From contig JBBPSI010000173.1 in assembly GCA_038093515.1 (NCBI GenBank), forward strand, positions 1-53,280: a DNA stretch of 53,280 bases, in the 5' to 3' direction. The position numbers and the translations under genes are program-made. Shown here in pieces: positions 1 to 11,613 of this stretch. The DNA comes from Butyriboletus loyo (taxonomy: Eukaryota; Basidiomycota; Agaricomycetes; Boletales; Boletaceae). Numbering within the stretch: position 1 is the first letter of the stretch; the number at the start of each line of letters is the position of its first letter. The notes under the pieces were generated by a model that saw only the letters and a list, made by a program, of their open reading frames with translations, searched no databases and was not told where the DNA came from.

Positions 1-1
1 A

Positions 2-745
2 ATGGAAGCAGCAGGATTAAGCCTTCCAAACAATTTCCGATCCATGATCTTGCTCACCAAGTTACCGAAATCTTTCGAACCTCTGGTGTCCAACATCGTC
101 CACAATACAAACGTTCACCAATTTACACCGAACGTTATCATTCCCATGATCACTCACGAGTTACAACTTCGTGCTGGCACTGGCCAGATCCCTTATCCCA
201 CCACCTCTCGAACGAATACAGTTGCACCGGATACCCAGCTCAACCGCACAAACACGGTTAGACGCGGACCTCCTCCACCTGTGCAGACAAATTGGAACAA
301 TCAGGCTCGTCCTCAACAACCTTCTGGCAGACGTGGTCGTCCTGGACAGAAGAGGCCATTCCAACCGCAGCAGCAAAGGCAGCAGCAAAACCATATGCCT
401 GCGACGCCTTATGGAGGACCTTCAGGATCCGGAGCAAACCGTAATGAGCGAACAAACAATCGCTCCGGTTTCAAGACACGTCGAGGAAAGGGAAAAGGGA
501 AAGGACGGGCGAATGAAGTGGAGATGGACATGGACGGATTTGCCAACATTGTAGAGTTGGGCGAAACACAACTAGGTGACCACACGCTTACAGATTTCCC
601 GATGGAAACTGAATCAACCGTTGGTCAAGCTGGTTGGGGAGATGATGATCCAATGGGACCACCCCTCGCATCACCTTATTTCAAGGATGGAGATGCTAAT
701 GCGTCTTCCTCACACTCCTTTCGGAAACGCCGCAATTCCCTCTAA
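2..745 (+). pseudogene. copia gag, 3' part
   Basis: This open frame runs from the window edge to a stop at 745. The start of the reading frame lies outside, so the first Met is not a real start. The protein begins with a short retrotransposon-Gag-like segment and continues into a Gln-, Arg- and Gly-rich basic tail, expected for nucleic acid binding. No CCHC zinc knuckle is visible. The pol frame, one base further on, overlaps its last part from 576. A normal copia element carries gag and pol in one frame, so the frame change is either decay or a programmed shift; decay is likelier given the stops downstream. Confidence 0.8.
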
Positions 746-3700
746 ACCTTCAGGGTCTCGTGGTCAGCCGAAGAAGAAGGAACGCAAAGTGAAAGCAGTC
801 CGTCTTTCGACCTTTCTAGGGTCGATCGATGAGAAGGATGAAGAATCCTTTTATGGAAACACTGCTCGTCGTGCTGATGGCACTTGGAAGCACGGTCTTG
901 ACTCCCGTGACATTAATGTCTGGGACTCTACATACCAGCGAGATGCTGAGGACTATAATGCTGTATACGATTACAACGATGAATATGATCTTGGTGATCT
1001 GTATATTGCGGGAGCTTACACATCCGGAGATGTCCCTTCAAAGAAGGATCTTCTTTCCAATGCCTGGATGATTGACAGCGGTTGTACAGACCATGTCACA
1101 CCACACGTTGTAGACTTCATGGATCTCAGTGATACCGAGAGAATTGCGATCACAGCAAATGGCGCAACCATGAAGATGTTTGGACCTGGTACTGTGTTGT
1201 TATCACAGCGACTAGGGAAGGATAAGCCCATTCCTTTGGAGCTTACAGGAGTTTGGTATGCGCCTCAAGCGGCCCATAGACTCTTATCGGTCACCGCTCT
1301 AACCAAAGAAGGTTATCGATGCGAAATTACCAATCAAACCAAGATTTGGAACCCTCAAGGACGTTTGGTAGTGCAGGCTTCTGCCTTGCTTCCGAACAAT
1401 CCCCTCCACTGGTTTCAGGCTAAAATGCTAACTCCAGATGTCGGGATCCACTCCTTGCAGGACATTGGATCTTCTTCGTTGTGGCACCACCGTTTTGGTC
1501 ATCCATCCAAGAACGTGTTACGCCATGCTTACAAGAACGTTAAGGGTATGCCGTTATTACCTGAACCTTCTGACGTCATTCCTTGTCGAGGCTGTGCCTT
1601 AGGCAAGATGCATGAACATCCCTATGCACCTTCATCCAAACGCGCATCTCGGGTCCTTGGGCTAGTGCATTCCGACTTGGTCAAATTCCCCACACACTCT
1701 CGGACTCAGAAGCGCTACATTTTGACTTTTATTGATGACTTCTCTGCTTTTGCAGTTGTGTGATTTCTACGCCTTAAATCTGAGGCGGCTGATGCTTTTA
1801 AGGAAGTGGTCGTCTGGGCTGAACGTCAGACCCAGTCTTCGCTTCTTGCTGTCTGTTCGGATCGTGGGGGGGAATACATGTCTAAAGACATTCGGACGTT
1901 CCTCTCATCCAGGGGCATTGAGCATCAGCTCTCTGTACCTCACACCCCTCAACAGAATGGACGTGCAGAGCGATTTAATAGGACCATCCTGGAAAAAGAA
2001 GAAGCCATGCGCCATACTGCCTGTCTACCAAAAGTCTTCTGGCAGGATGCAACCGAAACCTCACTTCATATCTACAATCGCCAACCGATGCATCATCATA
2101 ACTGGAAAACCCCTATCGAGATGTTCTCTGGGGAGAAACTGGATATATCATATTTCCGGGTATTTGGATGTCGTGCATATGTTTTTATAAAGAAGGAACT
2201 CAGGGAAAACAAGTTGTCTCCAAAATCGGAACAAGCCACCTTCATCGGATATGAAACTGGCACCAAAGGCTATTGTTTTTGGTCTCCAACCCGAAGACGA
2301 GTTCTAGTAGAGTCCGTCGCGACTTTTGACGAAGAAAACTTCCCACATTGTTCCAAAGAACAGAATGACAGACAAGCCGCAATTCCGCCTCCTATTCTTC
2401 CAACAGATGCCGATGAACATGGAGATGATGAAGATAGTACATCTGATGCCCCACCTTCAAATCAACAAAGAGCTGATGAGCCACCTCCATTAGGAGTACA
2501 ATTTGATGGAACTGGTATAATACGCAAAGAACTACCACCAATTTCCCCCATCATTAATCCTGACAATATGCAACAACCGTCTCCTCAACCATCTGTCACA
2601 CCTTCACCATGGGTTATCCCTGAACATCCACCATCACCTTTAATCCTCAATCCTCCATCTCCTGATTCCGTTCATGAAGAACAACCACCGCTATTCTCAC
2701 CTCCACGTCCTGGAGTTAAAAGAGAAACACCAGATACTGGACATAGATCGTCTATTATGGATCGACACCAACATAAACGTCAAATGATACCTCCGTTGGA
2801 AACATTTGAAGATCCTGGTCAGATTTGTCCTTCCACTTTCTTACCTCCAACAAGAGTATATCCTGAACGAATCACTGAATTTCGCAATCGTCCTCATCAA
2901 CACCATCCGACTCGAGAAATTCGTGCTTGAGGTCACCAACGTGACTTATATGATGAGTTCGATCAGGATTTACGGTCTCAAGGTGCTCCAATCCCAACGA
3001 TCAATGATCCAGATTTCTTGCAGACTGGTCAGGACTTTAATCCTCGTCCTACTCGCATCCGTGTTCCACGGATTGTCCCAGATAATGCTTATGGGAATCG
3101 ACCTCCGATCGAGATAGAACGAGAGATACATCGAGGATTGGATCCTATTCAGGAGGAGTTAATTCCTACTCCACAACCGGTTAATCAACCGAGACCCACA
3201 AATGAAGAAGATGACTTAGGACAGATGTACAGTGCTAAGTGGATTAAATCTCTTCTAGCCGCTGCTACTGTCGATGGTATCCCACAGTCTCACAAGGCAG
3301 TAATGAGATTACCTCCTGCCGAGAGATCCTTATGGCTAACCACCATGGGAGAGGAATACAAGTCGTTTCAAGAACGACGAGTATGGGATCTGGTAGATCT
3401 TCCCAAGGGACGTCAAGTCATTAAAGGGAAATGGATAAATGTACGAAAAAGCGATGGACGATACAAGTCTCGCTGGGTAGCAAAAGGCTTCACCCAAATC
3501 TTCGGAATTGATTATGAGGAAACCTTCTCACCAGTTGCCAGGTTTGAAACCGTTAGGATTCTCTTAGCTCTAGCTGCCTTAGAAGACTGGGAAATCGAGG
3601 CTCTAGACGTCAAGACCGCATTTCTCTTCGGAGATCTTGACGAAGAAATCTATATGGAACAACCTGAGGGTTTCGCTCAAAAAGGCTCAGAAAGTAAAGT

Positions 3701-4847
3701 CTGTCGCCTACGAAAAGCAATCTATGGCCTTAAGCAAGCGGCCCTTCAATGGAACAAAGCCTTGCATTTATCACTTATCAAACAAGGTTTCAAGCGTACC
3801 TTGTCTGACCCAGGAACTTATATAAAATTCATCGGGAAAGTCATCATTATTTTAGTTATATATGTTGATGATGCTCTTTTTATGGGTAGTGATAAAGCAC
3901 AAGTCCTCGCTCACAAGAAGCACTTTATGAAGACTTGGGAGAGTCGAGACCTTGGAGAAGCGAAAGAGTATTTAGGCATGCGGATTACCAGGGATCGAAG
4001 AAATCGTACCCTGAGGCTGGATCAGTGCGATTACGCACAGAAGGTCATTAAACGATTCAAGCTTGAAAATGCAAAACCCGCACGCACACCTCTTCCTTCT
4101 GGTTATAATCCTTCACCATCAACCACTGAAGCATCGCCATCTTTGCGTTCTCAATATCAATCTGTCATTGGATCCCTACTATTCATCATGCTTGGATCTA
4201 GACCCGATATCGCTCATGCTGTCATCAAGATGTTGCAATTCTCTTCCAATCCATCGGAAGAACATTTGCAAAGAGCGCTCTATATAGTCCACTATCTGGT
4301 TGGAACTCCAGACCTTTGCATAATGTATTCCGGACACAGCCAGACTGGTCCGAGAGCCAATTCTGGCTTTATTGCATACAGCGACACTGACTGGGCAGGC
4401 AATATTGAGACCCGTCGTTCAACGACTGGTTATTGTATATTTCTAGCATCTGGCATAGTATCATGGTTATCCAGACGACAACGCAAGATTGCTCACTCTT
4501 CAACCGAAGCAGAATATATGGGCATGACCGAGACTGCTAAATAGCTCTCTTGAGTGTGCTCCTTGTTCTTCGAGATGGGATACAGACTTGGTCCTTTACC
4601 CCTTCTAGTTGATAATCAGGGAGCTATATTTCTGGCTTCTAATCCTGCCGTTGAAGGACACAGCAAACACATTGCTATTCCGTTTCATTACATTCGGGAA
4701 TGCGTCGAGGATAAAGAGATTACTCTCTTTTATACTCCTACTCAACAACAAGCAGCAGATATCTTTACGAAGAATCTGACATGGCAGAGGTTTGAAGAAG
4801 TTCGGTCCATGCTCTCTCTTTCTCCTTTTGTCTCTATAAAGAAGTAA
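576..4847 (+). pseudogene. copia pol: protease, integrase, reverse transcriptase, RNase H
   Basis: One frame carries all pol domains but is cut by stops ending at 1763 (TGA), 2930 (TGA), 4544 (TAG) and 4553 (TGA). The protease has its active-site IDSG at about 1071. A GAG-pre-integrase block follows at about 1478-1620, with two His and a C-X2-C. The integrase core has its Asp at about 1672, its second Asp in SDRGGEY (about 1858) and its Glu in NGRAERFNR (about 1957). The reverse transcriptase has YVDD at 3861-3872. RNase H has a YSDTDWAG block near 4378 and STEAEYMG near 4500. Reading resumes in the same frame after each stop, so the damage is point mutation rather than indels. The first stop falls inside the integrase core. 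Confidence 0.92.
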
Positions 4848-4851
4848 TGCT

Positions 4852-4865
4852 AAAGCGAGGAGGAG
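4852..4865 (+). other. polypurine tract of the copia element
   Basis: A purine run (AAAGCGAGGAGGAG, with one C) lies directly before the TGTTGAAA start of the LTR. This is the expected plus-strand priming site and fixes the LTR start at 4866. Confidence 0.75.
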
Positions 4866-5196
4866 TGTTGAAACGGTAGTGTTCTATTTCTGTATTTCAC
4901 TTACAGCCACTACGTTTCTAGACTGGTCTATATGACATCATTGTCTAGACCTAGTCACGCTTATCACATTACAAATAGCTCTTATTATGCTATTGGACGA
5001 TATGTTTAGTCTTATCTCTTATCTCTATCATATCGCCATGTATTTCATACTATACCTTATAAAGGTACTATACAGAACATAAGTACAAACACTCATGTAC
5101 TGTATATAAGACAGCCCTTATGGCTTGTCGCTTTTTCGAAAGATCTTTCAGTTCTATCATCACTACTGTGATATCTCTAAGTTGAGCCTGCTAACA
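4866..5196 (+). repeat. 3' LTR of the copia element (about 331 bp)
   Basis: It begins TGTTGAAACGG directly after the polypurine tract and ends CCTGCTAACA. A TATA-like box (TATATAAG) lies at 5103-5110, suiting a U3/R boundary. Its first 160 bp or so match, in inverted orientation, the region ending at 5789, and its last 20 bp match the other end of that inverted copy (5301 onward). That match supports both borders. Confidence 0.85.
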
Positions 5197-5300
5197 ACTA
5201 GAACTCTAGGCAGCACTCTGGAGTAGCCGCAGGACTCTTTGGGGATGGTTTCTCAGACTATGTCTTAGTGTGCACACTAAGAGTCTGGAGTGGAACTAAT

Positions 5301-5789
5301 TGCTAGCAGGTTACTGCTTAGAACTAGATAAGGTACAACTGTACAGAGGCTGGGTTTATATACTACAAGGGTCTGCACACAGACCATGTCCCCAATCAGG
5401 TCACAAGAGTTGTAAAGACAAATGAGGATGGAATACTCTAGAAGCTTCTTGAGTATGAAAGAAATAGCATCTGTGCATGGGAGATGATGACTAATCAGAA
5501 TGGTTCATACCGTTCAAAGGGAACTAGCGAAATGCTAGGAGAAGACTGTAGTCCAAATGGTAATGGAGAGAAAAAGTATATCACTACCGTAACAGTTTTT
5601 TCACTCACTGTATGTTAGAGATAAGAGATAAGACTAAGTATATTGTCCAATAGCACAAAGAGAGCTATATGTCTAGACTATGATGTCATAGTGATGTCAT
5701 ATGGTTCTAGACCATGATGTCATAAAGACCAGTCTGGAAATGTAGTGGCTGTAAGTGAAATACAGAAATAGAACACTACCATTTCAACA
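5301..5789 (-). repeat. inverted solo LTR of the same copia family (about 489 bp)
   Basis: Read on the minus strand it starts TGTTGAAATGG at 5789 and ends CCTGCTAGCA at 5301, with a TATATAAA box at 5355-5362. The 5' part is nearly identical to the LTR at 4866 but the centre differs and is about 160 bp longer. Flanks CTAAT (5296-5300) and CTAAG (5790-5794) match at 4 of 5 bases, as expected for a degraded 5-bp target-site duplication. No internal region is attached, so it looks like a solo LTR inserted about 100 bp from the first element. Confidence 0.75.
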
Positions 5790-6440
5790 CTAAGTTGAGC
5801 CTTGCTTCTTATACTCTTCAAGTACTCCTGTTTGGAATACTCTCTCTCATATTATCAGTGAGTCTTTCCACTAATAGGTTTACCCTTGCATCCTTTGTTG
5901 CCCTCAGTGCACCTACTCAGACTTTACCAATTCCAAAATTGGGTTCTGCTTCAAGTACAGGGTTCTGAGGAATGCAGGCATGATGTGGAGAGAAGACTGA
6001 GCAAGCATAGAAAAGAGTGAAGGAGAGAGAAGGAGAGTTGAGGTGTCCTAGGCTGATGATGTTGGATATGGCAGTAGTGGAGGAGCAAAGGTGAGAAGCA
6101 ATGCCACATCTTGCTGTTTGCTCAGAGACTTAACTCTAACCCTTTGCTTGTTCCTTGTTACATGATAGCAACCATTCTCACAAACTGAACCGTGGGAAAA
6201 ATGGGCAGGTAGTGGTGTGGAGTGTTTTACGCTTTCTTGGTGTGTATCTGTAGGCACACCAGCTTACCTAGGTCCTGTAACTAGTACATTTACTGTCCGT
6301 GGTACTGACTGGTTTCCATTCAGTATTTCTGCCTTTTGCTGTAGTGGCTATGCGCAGCGGTCTGGCCTGGTTACAGTATCACTAGCATGACCCAGGTATT
6401 CAAAGGAAAAAAGAAAAGCAACAGCGCTCAGCACTACTAG
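5790..6440. other. gene-free stretch between the LTR block and the HDDC2-like gene
   Basis: No credible coding region is seen on either strand. It must hold the 3' UTR and terminator of the minus-strand deoxynucleotidase gene. The first 13 bases (5790-5802) repeat 5177-5189 near the end of the forward LTR. Confidence 0.6.
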
Positions 6441-7804
6441 TTATGCCCGGGCAGCCCCACCACCACCACGACCATCGATGTCCGATTCCGATCCGTTGCT
6501 CCCCCGCTCCCTCGCCAGTGCCAACGTGTCCCCCCAATGACGTACCTCAGGGTGTCGCAAGTATGGCAAGCTGTTGTCGAAAAAGCACTGTAGATCGCTT
6601 CGGTCGCGTTCGTGCGCTTTCTCGTACTCGCAGGCTGTTGCAAGGGTGAGATAGGATAATGGGCGTGCGAAGGGTGGGGGGGGGAAGGACAGGGCAAGGC
6701 GAGACAAGGGACGGAGAAAACAGTGATAGAAAAAGAGGAAATGCTTTAGCTCAAACACCACGCGAGGAAAAAGTCGGAGGCGGGGACGTACCTTGGAGTG
6801 CCATCTCGAGTCTGTCGAGATCTGAAGAGCCCAGAATCGGAAAGAGTGGGTCAGAAATAAGGTGTTCAAAAGGTTACATGATCAACGGATGAACAGGGGA
6901 AGAAATTGTGGGGGCGAGGCGAGCACGTGCCTTTGACGAACTTTGCCTCGGGGGTTACACCTTCTTCGTATTCCTGTGAAACATGCCACAGCACAGCAGT
7001 TTGATGGCAATGTCAGCAAGTCCGTGCCGTGTTCGTCCCATTGCTTCCGCAGAAGCGGACAGGACACAGGGAGGGGACGAACCTTCCATAGCGCCTCGAT
7101 GCGTAGCGCCGCTGGACTTGCATGCAGCATGTCATGCACAAAGTTGTGCATCGCCTCCTATTGGCGCGGTGACACGCGATCGAGTTCAAGTTCGGGATCC
7201 AGACCGCGGTCGGGGTGGACCTACCGCTTCGAGCCGTCGTTTCTCCTCCTTGGGAATCCCTTCATGGGGCGTGATGTCCCCGACTTGCATCCACGTGAGT
7301 GTCCTGTCCAAGGAAGGAAGCAAGTACATTCACCTTGCGCCTCTGCGAGATCGTGCGCGACGCACATCATCACACACCTATCACCAACGTGGTGTAAGCG
7401 AGTGTAGTAGGCAGTGACAGAAAGAGCAAGACTGACCTGGGAACGTCGAGCGTCGCGTCTGAGGTGCAGATGGCCAATACCGCCATGCGGTACATGTGGT
7501 CCGAGATACTGTAACGAAAATGAAGGCGAATGCGGCGTGTGCAGACTGACTTTAGACGTACCTCTCTGGGTTCGGAACCTGCGGACGACGTCAGTCATGG
7601 TCGGGGCAGTCTCTCGGCTTACATTGTGATCGGTCCAGCCTGTGCGTTTTTGTGTCTGTATGCGCGGGGGTGAGTGTGTGCACGAATGGGGATGTCGGTG
7701 GGTACCTTGAGTCTCTCAAGGACGTGGAAAAACGCGAGTCTGTCTGTGTCCACGTCGCCCGTTGGTTGGTAGAGGGGCGGGAACGTGCGCTTCGTGGTCG
7801 ACAT
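6441..7804 (-). CDS. HDDC2: HD-domain 5'-deoxynucleotidase (HDDC2 / yeast YGK1 family)
   Basis: Enzymes of this family remove phosphate from deoxyribonucleoside 5'-monophosphates. Ten exons give 221 aa, close to the usual length of about 200: 7804-7706, 7655-7623, 7578-7562, 7508-7437, 7377-7334, 7283-7225, 7157-7083, 6973-6931, 6821-6792 and 6634-6441. Metal-site residues are in place: His54 in the SISDHMYRM block, His82-Asp83 in VAHDLAE, and Asp150 in DLDRLEMALQ. The conserved RTGW block and a C-terminal PEVRHWGD segment are also seen. The Gly- and Ala-rich tail is lineage-specific. The start is the second in-frame ATG, which gives the usual MSTT-like opening. Exon 3 is only 17 nt, and the intron after exon 8 needs a GC donor (GCACGT). 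Family assignment is firm; the exact substrate is not shown by sequence. Confidence 0.93.
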
Positions 7805-7915
7805 GGTCAAGGAGAAGGTGGTTTTGATCTCCGAGGTTCCGATTCCGACAGATAAGATAATAGAGACAAGAGCTAATCGATTGGGCAGTAGACCAACGTA
7901 ATAGACAACGAGGAG
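7805..7915 (-). promoter_or_regulatory. 111-bp gap serving as SDS3 3' end and HDDC2 promoter
   Basis: The stop codon of the upstream Sds3-like gene and the start codon of the HDDC2-like gene, both on the minus strand, are only 111 bp apart. Terminator, 3' UTR, promoter and 5' UTR must fit here or overlap the coding regions. No TATA box is evident. Confidence 0.5.
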
Positions 7916-9035
7916 CTATGATACTTTTGTGGACGATACAGCAGCCGCCCTGCGTCTCTTGGTGCCGCGTCTTATCTCGATCAAATCAGCTTCTATTTCG
8001 GCGTCCTTGGATGGACCGAGGAATGCGAGGCTCTTTCCCAAGCCACCGAGACCGACCATGCCTTGATGGGTACCAGCACCCTTGTTGCGTCTCCGGTTGC
8101 CATTGTTTGGGCCATTGCCGGGGCCAGATGCAGCGTGGCCATTTGGGAGGGTGACAGAGGTGAGCGGGAAGGGGAATGGGGAGGGTATCTCATCAACAGA
8201 GAGGGAGTGTGGGTTGGAGAGGGGCCCAGAAGCGATGGGCGTCACGTTGCCGTTTCCGAGGCCAAAGGGCCCATGGCCGAGTGGAGTGGGAGGAGGGGAA
8301 GTGCCGAGTTTGTTGCGTAATTTGCGGGTGATGTGAGCGCGGGTCTGGGAGTCTAGAGAGATATCTGGATATATTTGAAAGGAGGATGGTGAGAGGGTGC
8401 GTGGGGGCGGAAAACGTGAAGACGGACCGTTTACGGCACCTTCGCCTTCCTTTTCTTCCCTGGCTCTGCGTCTTCGTTCTTCGATCCCCTCGAGAAGACG
8501 CTCGCGGACGCGGACGCGTCCTTTTCGCCACTCCTCCTCGACTCTTTCGCGTTCCTCCTCGTATGCGGTCTCTATCGCGGCGAGGCCATGCTTTTCTTCA
8601 TATGCGAGCTGAGTGAGGAGTGCCGAGCGCTCGAGGGAGAGGGGATATATGCGGAGATTGTACATTGGATGTGTTTCAGGGCGCGATGCGAGCTGTATGG
8701 CGGAGCTGAGGAGGGCGGAGATGTTCTCTGTAAAGTGTCTGCCTCTGGAGGGCGTGTGAGGACGATGAAAGCGAAGAAAGGAAAGGGTACACGGACTCAT
8801 CTCTGCGATCAGACATTTCCTTGCCTAGTTTTCCGGACATGTCTTTGCGTTTTTTGTCTCTCTTTGGGTCATCTGCGGGGATGGGTGGTGAGCGGTGGGA
8901 GTGGGGAGAGTGGGACTGACCATGTGTCCTGGAGGAAGGGCCAGGGACGGGGTGGTGGTGTACGTGTATGATATCTGGGCGGGCGTTGTGGGTGGAGGCG
9001 TACGGAAGGGCGAACACGCCGGGCTGAGGGGGCAT
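7916..9035 (-). CDS. SDS3: Sds3-like subunit of the Rpd3L histone deacetylase complex
   Basis: Sds3/BRMS1-family proteins scaffold the large Rpd3/Sin3 deacetylase complex in the nucleus. Exons at 9035-8921, 8872-8797 and 8744-7916 give 339 aa. The N-terminus is Pro- and His-rich. A KRDKKRKDM basic block leads into the Sds3 domain at about residues 50-145. There a long charged helix rich in Glu and Arg (YEEERERVEEEWRKGR) predicts a coiled coil. A second conserved block (TRKLRNKLG) follows, then a disordered Gly/Asn/Pro linker and a conserved basic C-terminus containing KRRRA. An optional in-frame 75-bp intron near 8341-8415 would shorten the protein to 314 aa. Introns 1 and 2 are 48 and 52 bp. 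It lies head-to-tail with the HDDC2-like gene. Confidence 0.82.
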
Positions 9036-10263
9036 CGCACTCCTGGACGAGAGAGCGAGAAATCATTCTGCATCCGATCATGACGATGGTCACGTGGTCA
9101 CTCTCACCTCAGCTGGATCGAATGCTTGAAGCCAGAACTATTGCAAGGCATGCACCCGCCTCTCATGGACTCACCCTCCGCGCTCATTTCGGTTGTCGGT
9201 GTCATCGCATTCACTCCTATCGCCGTTCATTTCCCCTCCCCGTGCCCGCGTCCATCTCGTATATATATCTACGACGCCACGAGTATACATGTCTCAAGCC
9301 AAGGTAGCATCAGTGAACGAGAACGTGAAGGCAGTCGCCAAGAGGTCAATCGAGCTCTCATTTATGCCCGTTCAAAAAAAAGAGGTGAAACGAAAACATC
9401 CAAGGCTCCCATGAGAACGCAGCTCTAGTAGGATTGACCCTCTGGACTGTGAGCTCCGTAGATCTTCAGGTGACAAATGGGTAAGGTCTGTCGTTGGTGC
9501 CGCTGTTCTGAAGAGTTTGTATGTCCCCCTCGATGGTCACCGGCTCAGTACGCTCAGCTGATATAGTATTACAGAAAACAAAAACAAGAAAAGCGGAAGA
9601 CACGTCTCATTGCATTACTCACCGTTTCGGGCCGTTCACCTTGCCAAACTCCGGGACACGTCCATTGAAAAATAATGTTTAAGATATTAGCATCCGCAGT
9701 TGCTTAAATATACGTAATCCAATAACGATAATCACATTTGATTTGGTCGGCACTTTTGTCCTCAAAACAACGTGCGCGACCGATGCAAAGTTCTGTGGTA
9801 TGTTTTCGCCGTTCTAGGTGTGCGCGCAATTACACGTTCCCAGTGGTTTTGGATTCGAAAGGCACAAACAAGTCACCACCCTCTTTGGTCGGGTGCCAGA
9901 CTTGAGTGGTACCACGGCCTGATTCGTAATAGTAAAGATGCTGACCAGCGGACGGAGCGACGTTCACATGCATTCCGATTTGGCATCGTAATCAGAAATA
10001 CGAAAAGCATTCGTCCACTGCGCTATGCACCATTCACAACTTGCAACATGGGTAGCATGCAGTATGCAGAGTATCCCCAACTCCAAAGCGCGACACAGAC
10101 ACAACTCAAGCTGGGCATGAGTGCGCCCAACAAGCAACGCTCAGACAAATCGGTTACTCAGCACTTCGGCAAGTTTGACCCGGTATCTAAAAAGATCTAC
10201 CACACAGGGGTATATAAAGACCAAAAAACTCGGTCGCACACAGCACATACCATACCCATCAAC
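9036..10263. other. intergenic region between SDS3 (minus) and the DLH gene (plus)
   Basis: About 1.2 kb between two divergent genes. The short open frames here have neither conserved motifs nor splice-consistent extensions. The stretch at 9580-9760 is A/T-rich. A clear TATA box near the right end belongs to the hydrolase gene. Confidence 0.6.
10211..10218 (+). promoter_or_regulatory. TATA box of the dienelactone hydrolase gene
   Basis: TATATAAA lies 46 bp before the ATG at 10264, in a good position for a short 5' UTR. Few genes in this window have such a clear TATA element. Confidence 0.6.
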
Positions 10264-11453
10264 ATGTCTCTCTGCAGCAACTGTATCTCAGGTACGAACT
10301 GCCGCCTGTGCTTGTCATCGAGCGATGGGTCGCCGATCGATGTGATCTAACCATACAACTGGCAGGCGTTCGTCACGAGGGTACCCCCGAGGGTGTGTCA
10401 TAAGAAACGCACGTCCACGGTGCTCGAGCTCACCTCTGTTTTGTCACAGGAAAAATAGAACTCATCGACGGCGTTAGGACCTACGTCGCAACGCCCACCA
10501 TCGACTACCCCAAGGACAAGGCCGTCCTCTTCTTGCCCGACGTCTTTGGTATCGACCTCATCAACTCTCAAGTATGTCATATCTCTCCATGTCGACAGTT
10601 CCGAACGTTGACCGGCGGGTGAATCATAGTTGCTTGCAGACGACTTTGCCAGAAACGGGTTCAAGGTTAGACGACATCCATTCATAGCCGTGGTCATCCT
10701 TCCAATCTCACCAACTTGTCAGGTTTACCTCATCGACTACTTCAATGGCGACCATCTCGCGCCCGATGCACTCAACGTGAGTTCCATCCTTGCACATTTC
10801 CGAGCGGTGCACCACACTCTCTTCGTCCTCATCGATAGAGTGGCAACTTTGACCTTCCCGGTTGGTTCGTCAACCACGGCCCAGACGCCACCCGTCCGCC
10901 GCTCGACAAAGTCATCGCCACTCTCAAGAAACAAGGCGTGACGCAGTTTGCTGCCACGGGTTACTGTTACGGTGGTGAGTCGGCAAACGTTGATCAGGGG
11001 TCAAACGATCGCATTGCTGAGGGACCGTGCACTCTACCAGGTCGCTACACCTTTGATATCGCATTCGACAAGGTCATCAAGGTCGCTGCCGTCGCACACC
11101 CCTCTCTCCTTGAATTTCCTAAAGACCTCGAGGTCGGTCGTACCATTATGAGCGTCAGCCATACATCATGGTCATCATCGTGCCCCTCATCTTGACAGAA
11201 ATTTAAAGAGACAGGAATTCCCCTCCTGATCAATTCTTGCGAGGTGGACCAGATGTTCCCTCACGATGCTCAGGCTCAAGCAGATAAGATCATTGGCGGA
11301 GGTTCCAGGACTTCCGCGCTGTACCAGAGGGAGTACTTCCCAGGCTGTGTGCACGGGTTCGCTGTCCGTGGAGACCTGTCGAAGCCCGAGGTCAAGGCCG
11401 GCAAGGAGGGCGCGTTCAAGGCGACCGTCGAGTTTTTCTTGAAGCATCTGTAA
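10264..11453 (+). CDS. dienelactone hydrolase family protein
   Basis: A cytosolic alpha/beta hydrolase related to carboxymethylenebutenolidase, which opens dienelactones in chlorocatechol breakdown; fungal members act on varied esters. Eight exons (10264-10291, 10366-10392, 10450-10571, 10630-10665, 10723-10776, 10839-10974, 11041-11132, 11199-11453) give 249 aa, the normal family size. The triad is intact: nucleophile Cys132 in GYCYGG, Asp182 in CEVDQMFP, and His217 in GCVHGFAVR. The N-terminal CSNCISG motif is typical of the fungal subgroup. No signal peptide is seen. It converges with ADE17 across a 160-bp gap. The physiological substrate cannot be told from sequence. Confidence 0.93.
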
Positions 11454-11613
11454 ACTTATTGTTATGTAAATCGACCCAACACCAGTATGATATGCGTGTA
11501 GGAGAATGGATGCTCATAGGGAGTATACAACATTTTGAATTCGTGAACGCTGAGCGAACCAAGATCGGCTGATACATAAACATAGTTCTTTCTGGAATTG
11601 CTTGTCTTTTCAA

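Larger units (their letters stand above)
1..5196 (+). mobile_element. Ty1/copia LTR retrotransposon, 5' end outside window, decayed
   Basis: Domain order is gag, aspartic protease, integrase, reverse transcriptase, RNase H, polypurine tract and 3' LTR. Integrase lies before reverse transcriptase, which defines the copia (Pseudoviridae) order. The 5' LTR and the start of gag lie left of the window. Coding is broken by one +1 frame change between gag and pol and by in-frame stops ending at 1763, 2930, 4544 and 4553, so this copy cannot make the full polyprotein. The element ends at 5196, where the LTR finishes in CA. It is the only autonomous-type transposon recognised here. Confidence 0.93.

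Noticed and set aside
5179..5789. Alternative border placing the inverted LTR at 5179-5789 with CTAAG target duplications
   Set aside because: This would give an LTR end lacking CA. The 20-bp match between the ends at 5196 and 5301 supports 5301-5789 instead.
9772..10350. 192-codon plus-strand frame overlapping the start of the hydrolase gene
   Set aside because: It runs through the hydrolase promoter and first exon without conserved residues. The ATG at 10264 inside it is the true start, with splicing.
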